From NCBI RefSeq assembly GCF_036173105.1, contig NZ_CP108053.1:2914001-2978000 (forward strand): a DNA stretch of 64,000 nucleotides, read 5' to 3'. The DNA is from Streptomyces sp. NBC_00287 (GTDB taxonomy: Bacteria; Actinomycetota; Actinomycetes; Streptomycetales; Streptomycetaceae). The position numbers were made by a program, and so were the translations under genes. The notes under the pieces are model-generated. The model was not told the DNA's origin and searched no databases. It saw nothing but the letters and a program-made list of their open reading frames with translations. Below are positions 45,219 to 53,913 of this stretch, in pieces. Each line of letters opens with the position of its first letter. Positions within the stretch are counted from its first letter, which is position 1.

Positions 45219-45752
45219 TCAGGCGACCCAGCCGAACGGCACCGTGAAACAGCCCACCCGGCCGCCCTTGCTGCCCGGCGCGTCATGGATGACGACGGAC
45301 GCGGCCTCACCCTGCCTGAAGCCCCACGAGTGCTGCGCCCGCGCCTGGCCCGCGCCGCGCTCGTCGGCGGTGAAGTCCAGCCACACCTCGTTCTCGGCGT
45401 TGACGTGATGCGCCTGCGAGGAGACCACGTGCTGGTAGTGCCCGCCCGCGGCCATCGGATCGGCAGCGCAGGGCTTCTTGTGCACATGGACGCCGTACGC
45501 GTGCCCGGGCTTCAGGCCCGTGACCCGCATCCGCACGCTCGTCGCACCGCCGCTCGTCATCCGCTGCTCGACCTCGATCCACGAGGCGGCGGGGACCAGC
45601 TTCATGTCGTACGTCAGCGCCGCCGAGCGGACGAAGGCACCGGGAGGCGCGAACTGCGCGTCCGTCCGCATCGAGTAACCACCGGCGCCGTCACCGCCGC
45701 CGACGGCGAGCACGGCCGCCGCGAGGGCGCCCGCGCATATACCTGCCACCAT
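45219..45752 (-). CDS. sodC: Secreted Cu/Zn superoxide dismutase family protein
   Basis: A 177-residue exported protein with a short N-terminal hydrophobic stretch (AGICAGALAAAVLAVG). The Cu/Zn SOD core shows GHAYGVHVHKKPC (two metal His near 88-90), AGGHYQHVVSSQAHHVNAENEVWLDF (bridging and zinc His) and VVIHDAPGSKGGRVGCF. It turns superoxide to oxygen and H2O2 outside the membrane. Some zinc-loop residues differ from classic sodC, so activity is likely but not certain. The ATG has TTAGGAAG 5 nt upstream. It shares a 181-nt divergent region with the DedA gene. Confidence 0.83.
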   Translation of the reverse strand: MVAGICAGALAAAVLAVGGGDGAGGYSMRTDAQFAPPGAFVRSAALTYDMKLVPAASWIEVEQRMTSGGATSVRMRVTGLKPGHAYGVHVHKKPCAADPMAAGGHYQHVVSSQAHHVNAENEVWLDFTADERGAGQARAQHSWGFRQGEAASVVIHDAPGSKGGRVGCFTVPFGWVA

Positions 45753-45933
45753 GATCTTCCTAACGTTGCTGGATTTCGGGACCCCCGCTCCGTGCTACGG
45801 GACACCCGCGAGCCCCGCCCCCCGGGACCGGCAGCCGGGTGAACATCACGTGTTGAACACACAAGGCACCTGTGAATCACCCGTCACTCCGTGCCGCGTA
45901 CGCTGTACAACCACGGGGGAAACGGGGAGTCGG

Positions 45934-46533
45934 GTGCTGGAGAGTTTCGAAAGTGTTGGATCACTGGCCGCCAGTCCATGGATTTACGGGGTCGTAGCCC
46001 TGTCGGTCCTGCTGGATGTGTTTGTGCCGGTCCTGCCGAGCGGCGTACTGGTGATCATGGCCGCCACGACCACGGCAGCGGGTACGGCCGCCCAGGTCCC
46101 GGACGTCCTGGCGCTCACGCTCTGCGCCGCGACCGCGTCCGTCCTCGGCGACCTGGTGGCCTACCGCCTCGCCTGGCACGGCGGCGCCCGACTGGACCGC
46201 GCCATCGCCCGCTCCCGGCGCCTGACGACCGCGCAGGAACGTCTCGGCGCCGCTCTCTCACGGGGCGGCGGCGCCCTGGTCGTCCTCGCCCGCTTCGCCC
46301 CGGCCGGCCGCTCGGTGGTCTCGCTCGCCGCCGGTGCCGCACGCCGCCGCGCCCGCGAATTCCTGCCCTGGTCGGCGCTGGCGGGCCTGTCCTGGGCGAC
46401 GTACAGCGTCGCGCTCGGCTACTTCGGCGCCCAGTGGATGGGGACGAGCTGGCTGGCGACGGGGGTATCCCTGGGGGCTCTGGTGGCGGCGGGCGCGGGG
46501 GCCACGTATCTGGTGCGGCGGCGGCCGGCCTGA
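45934..46533 (+). CDS. DedA/VTT-domain membrane protein
   Basis: A 199-residue membrane protein of the DedA family: VVALSVLLDVFVPVLPSGVLVIMA, AATASVLGDLVAYRLAWHGG (family motif G-D-x-x-x-Y) and LVVLARFAPAGRSVVSLAAGAARR (motif F-x-R-x-x-P-x-x-R). DedA proteins flip undecaprenyl phosphate or phospholipids and depend on membrane potential. GTG 45934 has GGGGAG upstream. A 9-bp hairpin follows the stop. Confidence 0.88.
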   Translation: MLESFESVGSLAASPWIYGVVALSVLLDVFVPVLPSGVLVIMAATTTAAGTAAQVPDVLALTLCAATASVLGDLVAYRLAWHGGARLDRAIARSRRLTTAQERLGAALSRGGGALVVLARFAPAGRSVVSLAAGAARRRAREFLPWSALAGLSWATYSVALGYFGAQWMGTSWLATGVSLGALVAAGAGATYLVRRRPA

Positions 46534-46550
46534 AGCCCGCACACAACAAA

Positions 46551-46575
46551 GGCAAGGGAGAATGTTTCCCTTGCC
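46551..46575 (+). terminator. Hairpin after the DedA gene
   Basis: GGCAAGGGA (46551-46559) pairs perfectly with TCCCTTGCC (46567-46575) across a 7-nt loop. It separates the DedA gene from the rifamycin-associated element and helR promoter. Confidence 0.65.
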
Positions 46576-46595
46576 ACTCTCAACTTATAGCTGAT

Positions 46596-46620
46596 GGGGG
46601 GCCTTGCGGCAAGGCCCCCC
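46596..46620 (+). promoter_or_regulatory. Rifamycin-associated element (RAE)
   Basis: GGGGGGCCTT (46596-46605), GCGGC and AAGGCCCCCC (46611-46620) form a perfect 10-bp inverted repeat. The core GGGGCCTTGCGGCAAGGCCCC corresponds, as I remember it, to the published RAE that drives rifamycin-induced transcription in actinobacteria. It ends 46 nt before the HelR-like start. Confidence 0.85.
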
Positions 46621-46666
46621 TCATGCCGCAGAATCGCTCCCTCAAAGCCGGTAGCTGCGGAAATGA

Positions 46667-48847
46667 GTGATTCACGAAGTGAGTGCTTCTTTGTCGATCG
46701 ACCTGTCCAGTGAGAGCGCGTTCGACCTTCCCGAGCGTCTGGCCGCCAAGGCCGACCCCGCGTTGATCGCCGCCGACGAGCGGCACTTCGCGGCCATCGC
46801 GGAGAGCCTGGAGCAGACGATCGCCGAGCTGTCCGACCAGCTCGCCGCCGAGCTCAGGGCGCCGGGCGGGGCGGGCCGCGCGGCGATGGACCGGGACGCG
46901 GAGGTCCACCGGCTCACCGGCCGGCTGCGCGCCCTGCGGCGCTTCGGACTCGATCTGGTCCTCGGCCATATCGTCGGAGCCCAGGACCAAGAGCCCGTGT
47001 ACATCGGCCGGTTCGGCCTCACCGACGCCACCGGCCGCCGCCTGCTGCTCGACTGGCGGTCCCCGGCGGCCGAGCCGTTCTTCGCCGCCACCCATGGCAA
47101 CCCGATGGGCCTCGCGAGCCGCCGCCGGTACCGCTGGAAGAGCGGCCGGATCAGCGACTACTGGGACGAGGTGTTCACCACCGACGGCCTCGAGGGACAC
47201 GCGGCCCTCGACGACCAGTCCGCCTTCATCGCCAGCCTCGGCACCAACCGCTCGGACCGGATGCGCGATGTGCTCGCCACCATCCAGTCCGACCAGGACG
47301 CCATCGTCCGCGCCGGATCACGCGGCGCCCTCGTCGTCGACGGCGGCCCGGGCACCGGCAAGACCGTCGTCGCCCTGCACCGCTCCGCCTACCTCCTCTA
47401 CTCCGACCCCCGCCTGGGCCACCGGCGCGGCGGCCTGCTCTTCGTGGGCCCGCACCAGCCGTATCTGTCATACGTCTCCGATGTCCTGCCCAGCCTCGGC
47501 GAGGAGGGCGTACAGACCTGCACCGTGCGGGACCTCGTCGCCGAGGGTGCCGAAGCGCCGGAGGAGACCGACCCCGAGGCGGCCCGTCTGAAGTCGTCCG
47601 CGGACATGGTGCGGGCGATCGAGAAGGCCGTCAGGTTCTACGAGGATCCGCCCACCGAGGGCATGACGGTCAGCACCCCCTGGGCCGACGTCTGGCTCAG
47701 CGCCACCGACTGGGCCGAGGCGTTCCAGGCACCGGGGCCGAGCACACCGCACAACGAAGGCCGCCAACTGATCTGGGCGGAACTGGTCACGATCCTGCTC
47801 GACAAGCACGACGCCGACATCCCGCCCGAGCAGTTCCGCAGGGCCTTGCAGCACGACACGGAGCTGGTCGAGACGCTCGACCGGGCCTGGCCGCTGCTGG
47901 AAGCGGCCGACCTCGTCGGCGACCTGTGGTCGGTGCCCGCCTATCTGCGGCTGTGCGCGCCCTGGCTCGCCCCCGACGAGGTCCGGCTCCTGCAGCGCAA
48001 GGCGGCACCCCAGGCCTGGACGATGTCCGACCTGCCGATCCTGGACGCCGCGCGGCAGCGGCTCGGCGACCCGAAGGCGGCCCGGCGCAAGCGCCGGCAG
48101 CAGGCCGTCCTCGACGCCCAGCGCGACCGTATGGCCCAGGTCGTCGAGAACCTGATCGCGGCCGACCACGACGGCGAGGGCCTGATGACCCAGCTGCGGC
48201 GCGAGGACTTCCAGCGCAATCTGGTCGACGAGTCCGAACTGACCACCGCCGACCCCGACTTGCTCGCCGGACCGTTCGCGCACATCGTCGTGGACGAGGC
48301 GCAGGAACTGACCGACGCCGAGTGGCAGATGCTGCTGCTGCGCTGCCCGTCCCGCAGCTTCACGATCGTCGGCGACCGCGCCCAGGCCCGGCACGGCTTC
48401 ACGGAGACCTGGCAGGAACGGCTCGCACGGATCGGCCTGGACCGGGTCGAGGTGGCGTCCCTCAGCGTCAACTACCGCACCCCGGAAGAGGTGATGACGG
48501 AGGCCGAGCCGGTGATCCGGGCGGTGCTGCCGGACGCCAACGTGCCGACCTCCATCCGGAGTTCGGGCGTCCCGGTCGTGCATGGCTCGGTCGCGGAGCG
48601 GGACGGGATCATCGCCGAGTGGCTGGACGCGAACGACGACGGGATCGCCTGCGTCATCGGCGACCCGACGTTCGAGGCGACGCCCCGGGTCCGGTCGCTG
48701 ACCCCGTCGCTGTCGAAGGGTCTGGAGTTCGACCTGGTGGTGCTGGTGGACCCGGAGCGATTCGGCGAGGGCATCGAAGGAGCGGTGGACCGCTATGTGG
48801 CGATGACTCGCGCGACCCAGCGGCTAGTCGTCCTCACGAGCTCCTGA
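46667..48847 (+). CDS. helR: HelR/HelD-like RNA-polymerase-associated ATPase (rifamycin tolerance)
   Basis: A 726-residue superfamily-1 helicase-like protein: N-terminal coiled coil (DERHFAAIAESLEQTIAELSDQLAAEL), Walker A GGPGTGKTVVALHR (near 225), an insertion region (about 300-500), Walker B HIVVDEAQELTDAEW (near 541), GDRAQARHGF, VNYRTPEEV and the closing AMTRATQRLVVLTSS. HelR displaces rifamycins from RNA polymerase and dislodges stalled complexes. The RAE in front makes helR, rather than the housekeeping HelD, the best call. GTG 46667 with a weak SD; GTG 46679 is an alternative. The 3' end overlaps the convergent gene by 24 nt. Confidence 0.88.
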   Translation: MIHEVSASLSIDLSSESAFDLPERLAAKADPALIAADERHFAAIAESLEQTIAELSDQLAAELRAPGGAGRAAMDRDAEVHRLTGRLRALRRFGLDLVLGHIVGAQDQEPVYIGRFGLTDATGRRLLLDWRSPAAEPFFAATHGNPMGLASRRRYRWKSGRISDYWDEVFTTDGLEGHAALDDQSAFIASLGTNRSDRMRDVLATIQSDQDAIVRAGSRGALVVDGGPGTGKTVVALHRSAYLLYSDPRLGHRRGGLLFVGPHQPYLSYVSDVLPSLGEEGVQTCTVRDLVAEGAEAPEETDPEAARLKSSADMVRAIEKAVRFYEDPPTEGMTVSTPWADVWLSATDWAEAFQAPGPSTPHNEGRQLIWAELVTILLDKHDADIPPEQFRRALQHDTELVETLDRAWPLLEAADLVGDLWSVPAYLRLCAPWLAPDEVRLLQRKAAPQAWTMSDLPILDAARQRLGDPKAARRKRRQQAVLDAQRDRMAQVVENLIAADHDGEGLMTQLRREDFQRNLVDESELTTADPDLLAGPFAHIVVDEAQELTDAEWQMLLLRCPSRSFTIVGDRAQARHGFTETWQERLARIGLDRVEVASLSVNYRTPEEVMTEAEPVIRAVLPDANVPTSIRSSGVPVVHGSVAERDGIIAEWLDANDDGIACVIGDPTFEATPRVRSLTPSLSKGLEFDLVVLVDPERFGEGIEGAVDRYVAMTRATQRLVVLTSS

Positions 48848-49171
48848 TGCGGGGTGGGCGTGCTTGGCCTTCATCCGGGCGTCCACCCGATCCTGCGCGG
48901 TGACCTCGGCCCAGAAGCGATGGGTACTGACGAACACCGCGAGCTCGTGCTCACGCTGCCTCAGCTTCTCCACGGCTGCCTGCTCATCGGCGGTCCAGCC
49001 GGGGGAAGCGGGCCGCTCGATCTTCCGCCAGCCGTTGTCGTCACTGAAACCGTCCAGCGGCTCGACCGACCAGGGCAGCCGCTTGAGCAGGGCCGACAGC
49101 TCGGCCCGGACCTGATGCAGCTCCTCCTGACCGGCGAGGAGGTCACTCGGAAAGTCATAGGTCGTTGCCAC
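48824..49171 (-). CDS. Small soluble protein of unknown function
   Basis: A 115-residue protein, helical at both ends: DLLAGQEELHQVRAELSALLKRLPWSVEP, then a W-rich turn (DNGWRKIERPASPGW) and AVEKLRQREHELAVFVSTHRFWAEV. It looks like a small streptomycete protein family without a name I know. Start GTG 49171 is the first sensible in-frame codon; the SD is weak. Its tail overlaps the helR 3' end, but the two are on opposite strands, so shared function is not implied. Confidence 0.65.
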   Translation of the reverse strand: MATTYDFPSDLLAGQEELHQVRAELSALLKRLPWSVEPLDGFSDDNGWRKIERPASPGWTADEQAAVEKLRQREHELAVFVSTHRFWAEVTAQDRVDARMKAKHAHPASGAREDD

Positions 49172-49256
49172 GGCGGCAATGGTACGCCTGTTCGATTTTG
49201 GGTGGCGAGTTGCTTCGCGGGGTTCATACGAACGGGTGCCTGACCAAAATGGACCC

Positions 49257-49766
49257 ATGACGAACCCACACTGGACCGCACGCCCCGAGACCGGCGCCGA
49301 CGCCGACGCCGTCCGTGAGATCGTCCTCGCCGCGTTCGAAACGCCACTGGAGGCCGACCTGGTGGACACGCTGCGGACCGACGACGCCTGGATCGACGGC
49401 CTGTCGTACGTCAGCACCGACACCGACGGCGAACCCGTCGGCTACGCACTGCTGACCCGCTGCCACATCGACGACGTTCCGGCCCTGTGCCTCGCCCCCG
49501 TCGCCGTACACCCCCACCACCAGCGCACCGGCGCAGGTTCGGCCGCGATCCGAGCGGCACTGGGGGCGGCGAAGGACCAAGGCGAACGCTTCGTCACGGT
49601 GCTCGGCCACCCCGCGTACTACCCGCGCTTCGGCTTCGACCGCGCCTCCGCCCACGGCATCACCGTGACCTTCGACGTCCCCGACGAGGCCCTGATGGCC
49701 CTCTCCCTGCACGCCGACCCGCTGCCCACCGGGACGATCCGCTACGCCAAGCCGTTCGGCATCTGA
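49257..49766 (+). CDS. GNAT-family N-acetyltransferase
   Basis: A 169-residue acetyltransferase: CLAPVAVHPHHQRTGAGSAAIRAALGAAKDQGERFVTVLGHPAYYPRFGF covers the acetyl-CoA loop (QRTGAGS) and the C-terminal GHPxYYPRFGF motif of the YhbS-like subgroup. Substrate unknown. ATG 49257 is preferred over the upstream GTG 49179, which adds a non-family extension. It is followed after 1 nt by the DUF1801 gene, so they form an operon. Confidence 0.88.
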   Translation: MTNPHWTARPETGADADAVREIVLAAFETPLEADLVDTLRTDDAWIDGLSYVSTDTDGEPVGYALLTRCHIDDVPALCLAPVAVHPHHQRTGAGSAAIRAALGAAKDQGERFVTVLGHPAYYPRFGFDRASAHGITVTFDVPDEALMALSLHADPLPTGTIRYAKPFGI

Positions 49767-49767
49767 C

Positions 49768-50133
49768 ATGCGCAGCGAAGCAACGGACGTCGACGGCTAC
49801 CTGACCGAGCTACCGGAAGACCGCAGAGGGCCCCTGACCCGGCTCCGGCAGCTGTGCCGCACGGAACTCACCGGCTACGACGAGGTGATGGCGTACGGCA
49901 TGCCGACGTACGCCCATGACGGCGGCGAGGCGGAGATCGCCTTCGCGTCACAGAAGCAGTACATCTCCATCTACCTCATGCGCACCGACGTCCGGGAAGC
50001 GTTCGAGGAACGGCTGGCCGGACAGGACATGGGCAAGGGATGCCTGCGCTTCCGCAAGCCCGACACCATCGACTTCGACCTCGTACGGGACCTGCTGCGG
50101 GCGACGGCGAAGGGGCCGGGCAAGATCTGCTGA
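49768..50133 (+). CDS. DUF1801 (YdhG-like) protein
   Basis: A 121-residue single-domain protein: YLTELPEDRRGPLTRLRQL, DEVMAYGMPTYAHDGG, FASQKQYISIYLM and GKGCLRFRKPDTIDFDLVRDLL follow the DUF1801 pattern. The family occurs widely with no firm function, and some members resemble iron-chaperone-like folds. It directly follows the GNAT gene with no gap for a promoter. Confidence 0.9.
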   Translation: MRSEATDVDGYLTELPEDRRGPLTRLRQLCRTELTGYDEVMAYGMPTYAHDGGEAEIAFASQKQYISIYLMRTDVREAFEERLAGQDMGKGCLRFRKPDTIDFDLVRDLLRATAKGPGKIC

Positions 50134-50149
50134 CGGCCCCTTCCGGCCG

Positions 50150-51046
50150 TCAGTGCCCGGCGGCCCTGAGCTCCTGGACGAGACGAGCCGTCACGGGTAC
50201 GGCGATGCCGTGCCGGTCGGCCGCACGCAGCAGCGCCCCACCGATCGCGTCGAGCTCGATGGGCCGACCCGTCTCGGCATCACGCTGCATGGAGGACTTG
50301 GTGGCGGCCGGGAAAGCGTCGTAGCGGGTGAGAGCCTGCCCCGGATCGGCCGGACCACCACACGCCCGACTGACCGCGGCGGCCTCGTCGACGAGAGCCG
50401 TGAGCTCCTCGCGGTACCGCGTGCGCACCCCGCCCAAGGGGAGTCCGTACCGGGTGGTGAGCAGGGCGAGGGGCGCGAGGAACGACATCTTGGCCCACAG
50501 GGCGGCTGTCTCGTCCTCCAGCACCCGAGTCGTGGGCCCGGCCTCCCCGAGCACCTGAGCCAACGACTCCAGCCGCTCACGCGCCACCGAATCCCCGGCG
50601 AGATCGATCTCCGCGAAGGGACTGCCGTGCTCGATCACCCCCGGGGCGACCCGGGTGGACTCGACCCGGATGACAGCGGGCGCGACGAGATCGGAGCGGT
50701 GGTGGGCCCGCAGGACGGCAGGATGCTCGACACCATTGAGGAACGGTACGAGGAGGGCGTCGCCCAGCGCCTTGGCCGGAATCCGCTCCAGGGCCGCGTC
50801 GAGGGAGGTGTGCTTGACGGCGATCAGACAGACGTCCACGGGCTCACGCAGCGCGGTGTCCGCTTCGACGGCCGCGCTGAAGTCCCCGTAAAGCCCACTG
50901 CGCACCTGAATCCCGGAGTCCCGCAGCCTGCCGGCCGTCTCCTCGCCGGCCAGACAGACAACCCGGTGCCCGGAACGGGAGAGCAAGCCGCCGAGCAGCC
51001 CCCCGATGCCACCGGGCCCGAGTATCGCGACGGTGAGGTTGGTCAT
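50150..51046 (-). CDS. 2-dehydropantoate 2-reductase (ketopantoate reductase family)
   Basis: A 298-residue NADPH-dependent reductase: N-terminal ILGPGGIGGLLGGLLSRSG (Rossmann GxGxxG), CLIAVKHTSLDAAL with the conserved Lys (near 76), LNGVEH (near 105), ALWAKMSFLAPLALLTTRYG and SSMQRDAETGRPIELDAIGG with the conserved catalytic Lys region. It would reduce ketopantoate to pantoate for CoA synthesis, but actinobacteria carry several paralogues and some act on other 2-keto acids. ATG 51046 with AAGGGAC upstream. Divergent from the DUF2277 gene. Confidence 0.85.
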   Translation of the reverse strand: MTNLTVAILGPGGIGGLLGGLLSRSGHRVVCLAGEETAGRLRDSGIQVRSGLYGDFSAAVEADTALREPVDVCLIAVKHTSLDAALERIPAKALGDALLVPFLNGVEHPAVLRAHHRSDLVAPAVIRVESTRVAPGVIEHGSPFAEIDLAGDSVARERLESLAQVLGEAGPTTRVLEDETAALWAKMSFLAPLALLTTRYGLPLGGVRTRYREELTALVDEAAAVSRACGGPADPGQALTRYDAFPAATKSSMQRDAETGRPIELDAIGGALLRAADRHGIAVPVTARLVQELRAAGH

Positions 51047-51159
51047 GGGTGTCCCTTCGTCGGTCGGCCCCGTCTGTCGGTGGCCGCCTCGGGGCGATCA
51101 TGACATCTCCGTCGGGCGCACGGGAGCGGATTGTCAGTGCCGGGAGTCAGACTGGACAC

Positions 51160-51390
51160 ATGTGCCGCAGCATCAAGACACTCCGCCCCCCGGTCCTCCC
51201 CGAAGAGGCAACCGAAGAAGAAATCAGGGCCGCAGCCCTCCAATACGTCCGCAAGGTCTCCGGCTTCCGAGCCCCGGCGGCCCACAACCAAGAAGTCTTC
51301 GACCGAGCGGTCGACATCATCACCGAGGCCACGGCAGACCTACTGGCAGGCCTGGAGATACGAGGCCAGACAGCCCGCAAGGCCGGCTGA
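51160..51390 (+). CDS. DUF2277 protein
   Basis: A 76-residue protein with the family's invariant MCRSIKTLR start, EEIRAAALQYVRKVSGFRAP and FDRAVDIITEATADLLAGLE. Function unknown. The ATG at 51160 is fixed by the conserved N-terminus. A strong hairpin follows 2 nt after the stop. Confidence 0.9.
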   Translation: MCRSIKTLRPPVLPEEATEEEIRAAALQYVRKVSGFRAPAAHNQEVFDRAVDIITEATADLLAGLEIRGQTARKAG

Positions 51391-51392
51391 CA

Positions 51393-51427
51393 CAGAAGGC
51401 CCCGGCCATAACGGCCGGGACCTTCTG
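51393..51427. terminator. Hairpin between DUF2277 and tRNA-Val
   Basis: A 15-nt arm (51393-51407) pairs with 51413-51427 with one internal C-A mismatch. It lies after the DUF2277 stop and 12 nt past the 3' end of the convergent tRNA, so it can end both transcripts. Confidence 0.72.
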
Positions 51428-51438
51428 CTGATCCTCGG

Positions 51439-51510
<72 letters not shown>

Positions 51511-51575
51511 AGGATGAGTCGACAGCCTACCTTGCCCGGGGCACTGCCCCGCAAACCCGGGGGTTAACCCCACCC

Positions 51576-51656
51576 GGGATCCGGGAGCGTCCCGGATCCC
51601 CGTGCAGGCCGTGGCTCCATACGGTCGAAGAGGCTCGTGGGAGCCTCTTCGACCGT
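51576..51656. other. Two perfect hairpins between tRNA-Val and the lipoprotein gene
   Basis: The first has an 11-bp stem (51576-51586 with 51590-51600). The second has a perfect 16-bp stem (51621-51636 with 51641-51656) with a GTGG loop and ends 5 nt before the GGGGGA SD of the lipoprotein gene at 51674. The first is upstream of the minus-strand tRNA, so neither is its terminator. Confidence 0.7.
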
Positions 51657-51673
51657 TGCTGGGGGAGATCGTC

Positions 51674-52444
51674 ATGGCCCGTGTTCTGGGTGCTCGTGTT
51701 GCTGTTGTGGGTGGGGTTGTCGCCGTGTTTGTCGCGGGGCTGGTCGGGTGTGGGGCCTCTGCTGAGGATGACAAGGAGCCGGAGCGTCGTAGCTTCGGGC
51801 TTGAGGGGCGGACGCTCGTCGTTGACTCCGATGACTCGGCGCTGGAGATTGTGGCTTCTGATGATCATCCGGCGGGGGAGATCCAGGTCACCCGGTGGTT
51901 CGAGGGGTCCGTCACCGTGGGGAGCGAGCCCAAGGTGACCTGGGGGATGGAGGGCGATCGGCTGACCCTGCGGATGAAGTGTTCCGGTGTGATCGCCGAC
52001 TGTTCGGCCAAGCATCGGATCGAGGTGCCGCGCGGGGTCGCCGTCGAGGTGGAGGACGGGGACGGGAGTGTGTGGGCGCAAGGGTTCGAGGACGCGCTGA
52101 GTATTCGTACCGGGGATGGGTCTGTGCATGTCACTGATTCCACGGGGCCGCTGCGGCTGCGCTCCGGGGACGGGTCCGTGCGTGCTCAGGTCGACTCGCG
52201 TGAGGTGCGGGCGGAGAGTGGTGACGGGTCGGTGAACCTCGAACTCGGTGCCGTGCCCGACCTGGTGGAGTCCCGTAGCGGCGACGGGTCCGTGACGATC
52301 GAGGTGCCGCGGGCGACGTACCGGGTGACGACCGAGACCGGCGACGGTGGGGTGGAGGTGGACGTGCCCCGGGACGAGCGCAGTGCGCATGTGGTGAGCG
52401 CGCGGACCGGCGACGGCAAAGTCACGGTCCGAACCGCGAACTAA
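51674..52444 (+). CDS. Lipoprotein with DUF4097-like beta-repeat domain
   Basis: A 256-residue protein. The lipobox is LVGCGAS after a hydrophobic signal (VAVVGGVVAVFVAGLVG), so Cys27 is lipidated. The rest is a right-handed beta-repeat with SGDGSV/TGDGSV recurring about every 20 residues (seven copies), as in DUF4097 adhesin-like proteins. It sits on the outer membrane face; its role is unknown. ATG 51674 follows GGGGGA. A strong hairpin in the leader may affect message stability or initiation. Confidence 0.85.
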   Translation: MARVLGARVAVVGGVVAVFVAGLVGCGASAEDDKEPERRSFGLEGRTLVVDSDDSALEIVASDDHPAGEIQVTRWFEGSVTVGSEPKVTWGMEGDRLTLRMKCSGVIADCSAKHRIEVPRGVAVEVEDGDGSVWAQGFEDALSIRTGDGSVHVTDSTGPLRLRSGDGSVRAQVDSREVRAESGDGSVNLELGAVPDLVESRSGDGSVTIEVPRATYRVTTETGDGGVEVDVPRDERSAHVVSARTGDGKVTVRTAN

Positions 52445-52521
52445 CCGGCCCGTGTGTTCGTCCTTAACCGGTGGGAGAATGACAGCGCCGGGCAGGGCGG
52501 ACCACAGCACGGGAGAGGGAT

Positions 52522-53904
52522 GTGACGGCGACACCTTCGCAGTCGGACTCGCCGTTGGTGCCGCGCGCACCCCGTCACCGTGCCCTCCTGGACACCCTCA
52601 CCCTGATCTCCCTCCCGCTGGTCGCCGCGCTCGTGCTGCCCGCCGCGTTCGCCGGCGGAGGCACCCGGCGCTGGTTCGGCGGGCGCGCCGAGAGCCAGCG
52701 GGCCGAGGCGCAGGCCGCGAAGGACGCCGCGGCGGCCGCGTTCTACGAACTCGACACCGCCCAGCGCGATCTGCGGATCTCGATCGAGACCATCACCGCC
52801 GTCGACGACTCCCCCGCCGCGCACCGGGCGGTCACCGACTTCGACGCGATCAGCAGACGTATCGACGAGGCGAGCCATCAGTACATCCAGGCAGTCGACG
52901 CCCATGACCTGGACCGGGACGATCTGGAGGCCTCGGTCGCCGCGCAGGCGCGCACCGCGCTGACCAAGGCCAAGGAGGAGCTGGTCCGGGTCAAGGGGGA
53001 CCTGGACCGTTTCGAGGACGGGCTCGGGCCGCTGCTCGGCAAGGCGGAGACCCAGCTGGCCCGGCTGGCGCCCGCCGTGGAGCGCGCCCGGCAGGGGCTG
53101 CTCGCCGCGTCCAACGCACTGGACGCCGTACGGTCATCGGGGCTGACGGCGGACGACCTCGCGGCGCGGCTCGCGGCTCTCGCGCCTGAGCTGACCAAGT
53201 TGAACCAGGGTGCCGGCCAGCATGGTGTGCCGCAGACGCTGGAGCGGGCGGAGCGTGTCGCGCGGGAGGCCGAGGCGGTGCGCGTGGAGGCCGACCGGCT
53301 GCCGGAGCGGGCCGCCGAAATCGATCATCGGCTGGTGTCCCTGCGGACTCGGGCGCAGGCCCTCACCACGCGTTCCGGGCAGGTCGAGCCGGTGCTCAGT
53401 GAGTTGCGGCGGCGGTTCACGATCGCCTGCTGGCAGGACCTTCAGGGGGTGCCGGATCAGGCTACGGACAATGTGCGGCAGGCCGAGCTGAAGCTGAAGG
53501 AGGCGCAGGCGGCGCGGGACGAGCAGCGGTGGCCGGATGCGACGGCGCTGTTGTCCACGGTTCGGGCGCTGCTGAACTCCACCGACGAGTCGGTGTCGGC
53601 CGCGGGTGACCGGCTGCGGCGGCTGAACGCCGTACAGAAGGATCCGCAGGCCGAGATCGATCGCTCGCGGTTCGCCATCCGGGATGCGCAGCGGCTGGCG
53701 ATGGCCGGGCGGAACACTCCGGATCCTCGGCATGCGCGGCCGCTGGACGACTCGGTGGCTCGGCTGGAGCGGGCCATTGGGACGTTGGAGGGGCGGCACC
53801 CTGACTACTGGCATTTCCTGATGGAGATGGAGGGGGTGCGGCGGACGGTGGCTCGGGTGGTCTCGCAGATCCGTGAGGAACGGGGCGGTGGCTCCGGCGG
53901 TTAA
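52522..53904 (+). CDS. Membrane-anchored coiled-coil protein, unrecognised
   Basis: A 460-residue protein: cytoplasmic N-terminus, one or two hydrophobic segments (LLDTLTLISLPLVAALVLPAAFAGG), then about 400 residues of alpha-helical, Ala/Arg/Glu/Leu-rich heptad sequence (AEAQAAKDAAAAAFYELDTA, KAKEELVRVKGDLDRFEDGL, RVEADRLPERAAEIDHRL). No enzyme motif is visible. It may be an envelope organising or stress protein. GTG 52522 has GAGAGGG 6 nt upstream. The FmdB-like gene starts 10 nt after the stop, suggesting an operon. Confidence 0.75.
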   Translation: MTATPSQSDSPLVPRAPRHRALLDTLTLISLPLVAALVLPAAFAGGGTRRWFGGRAESQRAEAQAAKDAAAAAFYELDTAQRDLRISIETITAVDDSPAAHRAVTDFDAISRRIDEASHQYIQAVDAHDLDRDDLEASVAAQARTALTKAKEELVRVKGDLDRFEDGLGPLLGKAETQLARLAPAVERARQGLLAASNALDAVRSSGLTADDLAARLAALAPELTKLNQGAGQHGVPQTLERAERVAREAEAVRVEADRLPERAAEIDHRLVSLRTRAQALTTRSGQVEPVLSELRRRFTIACWQDLQGVPDQATDNVRQAELKLKEAQAARDEQRWPDATALLSTVRALLNSTDESVSAAGDRLRRLNAVQKDPQAEIDRSRFAIRDAQRLAMAGRNTPDPRHARPLDDSVARLERAIGTLEGRHPDYWHFLMEMEGVRRTVARVVSQIREERGGGSGG

Positions 53905-53913
53905 TCTGTGGGC

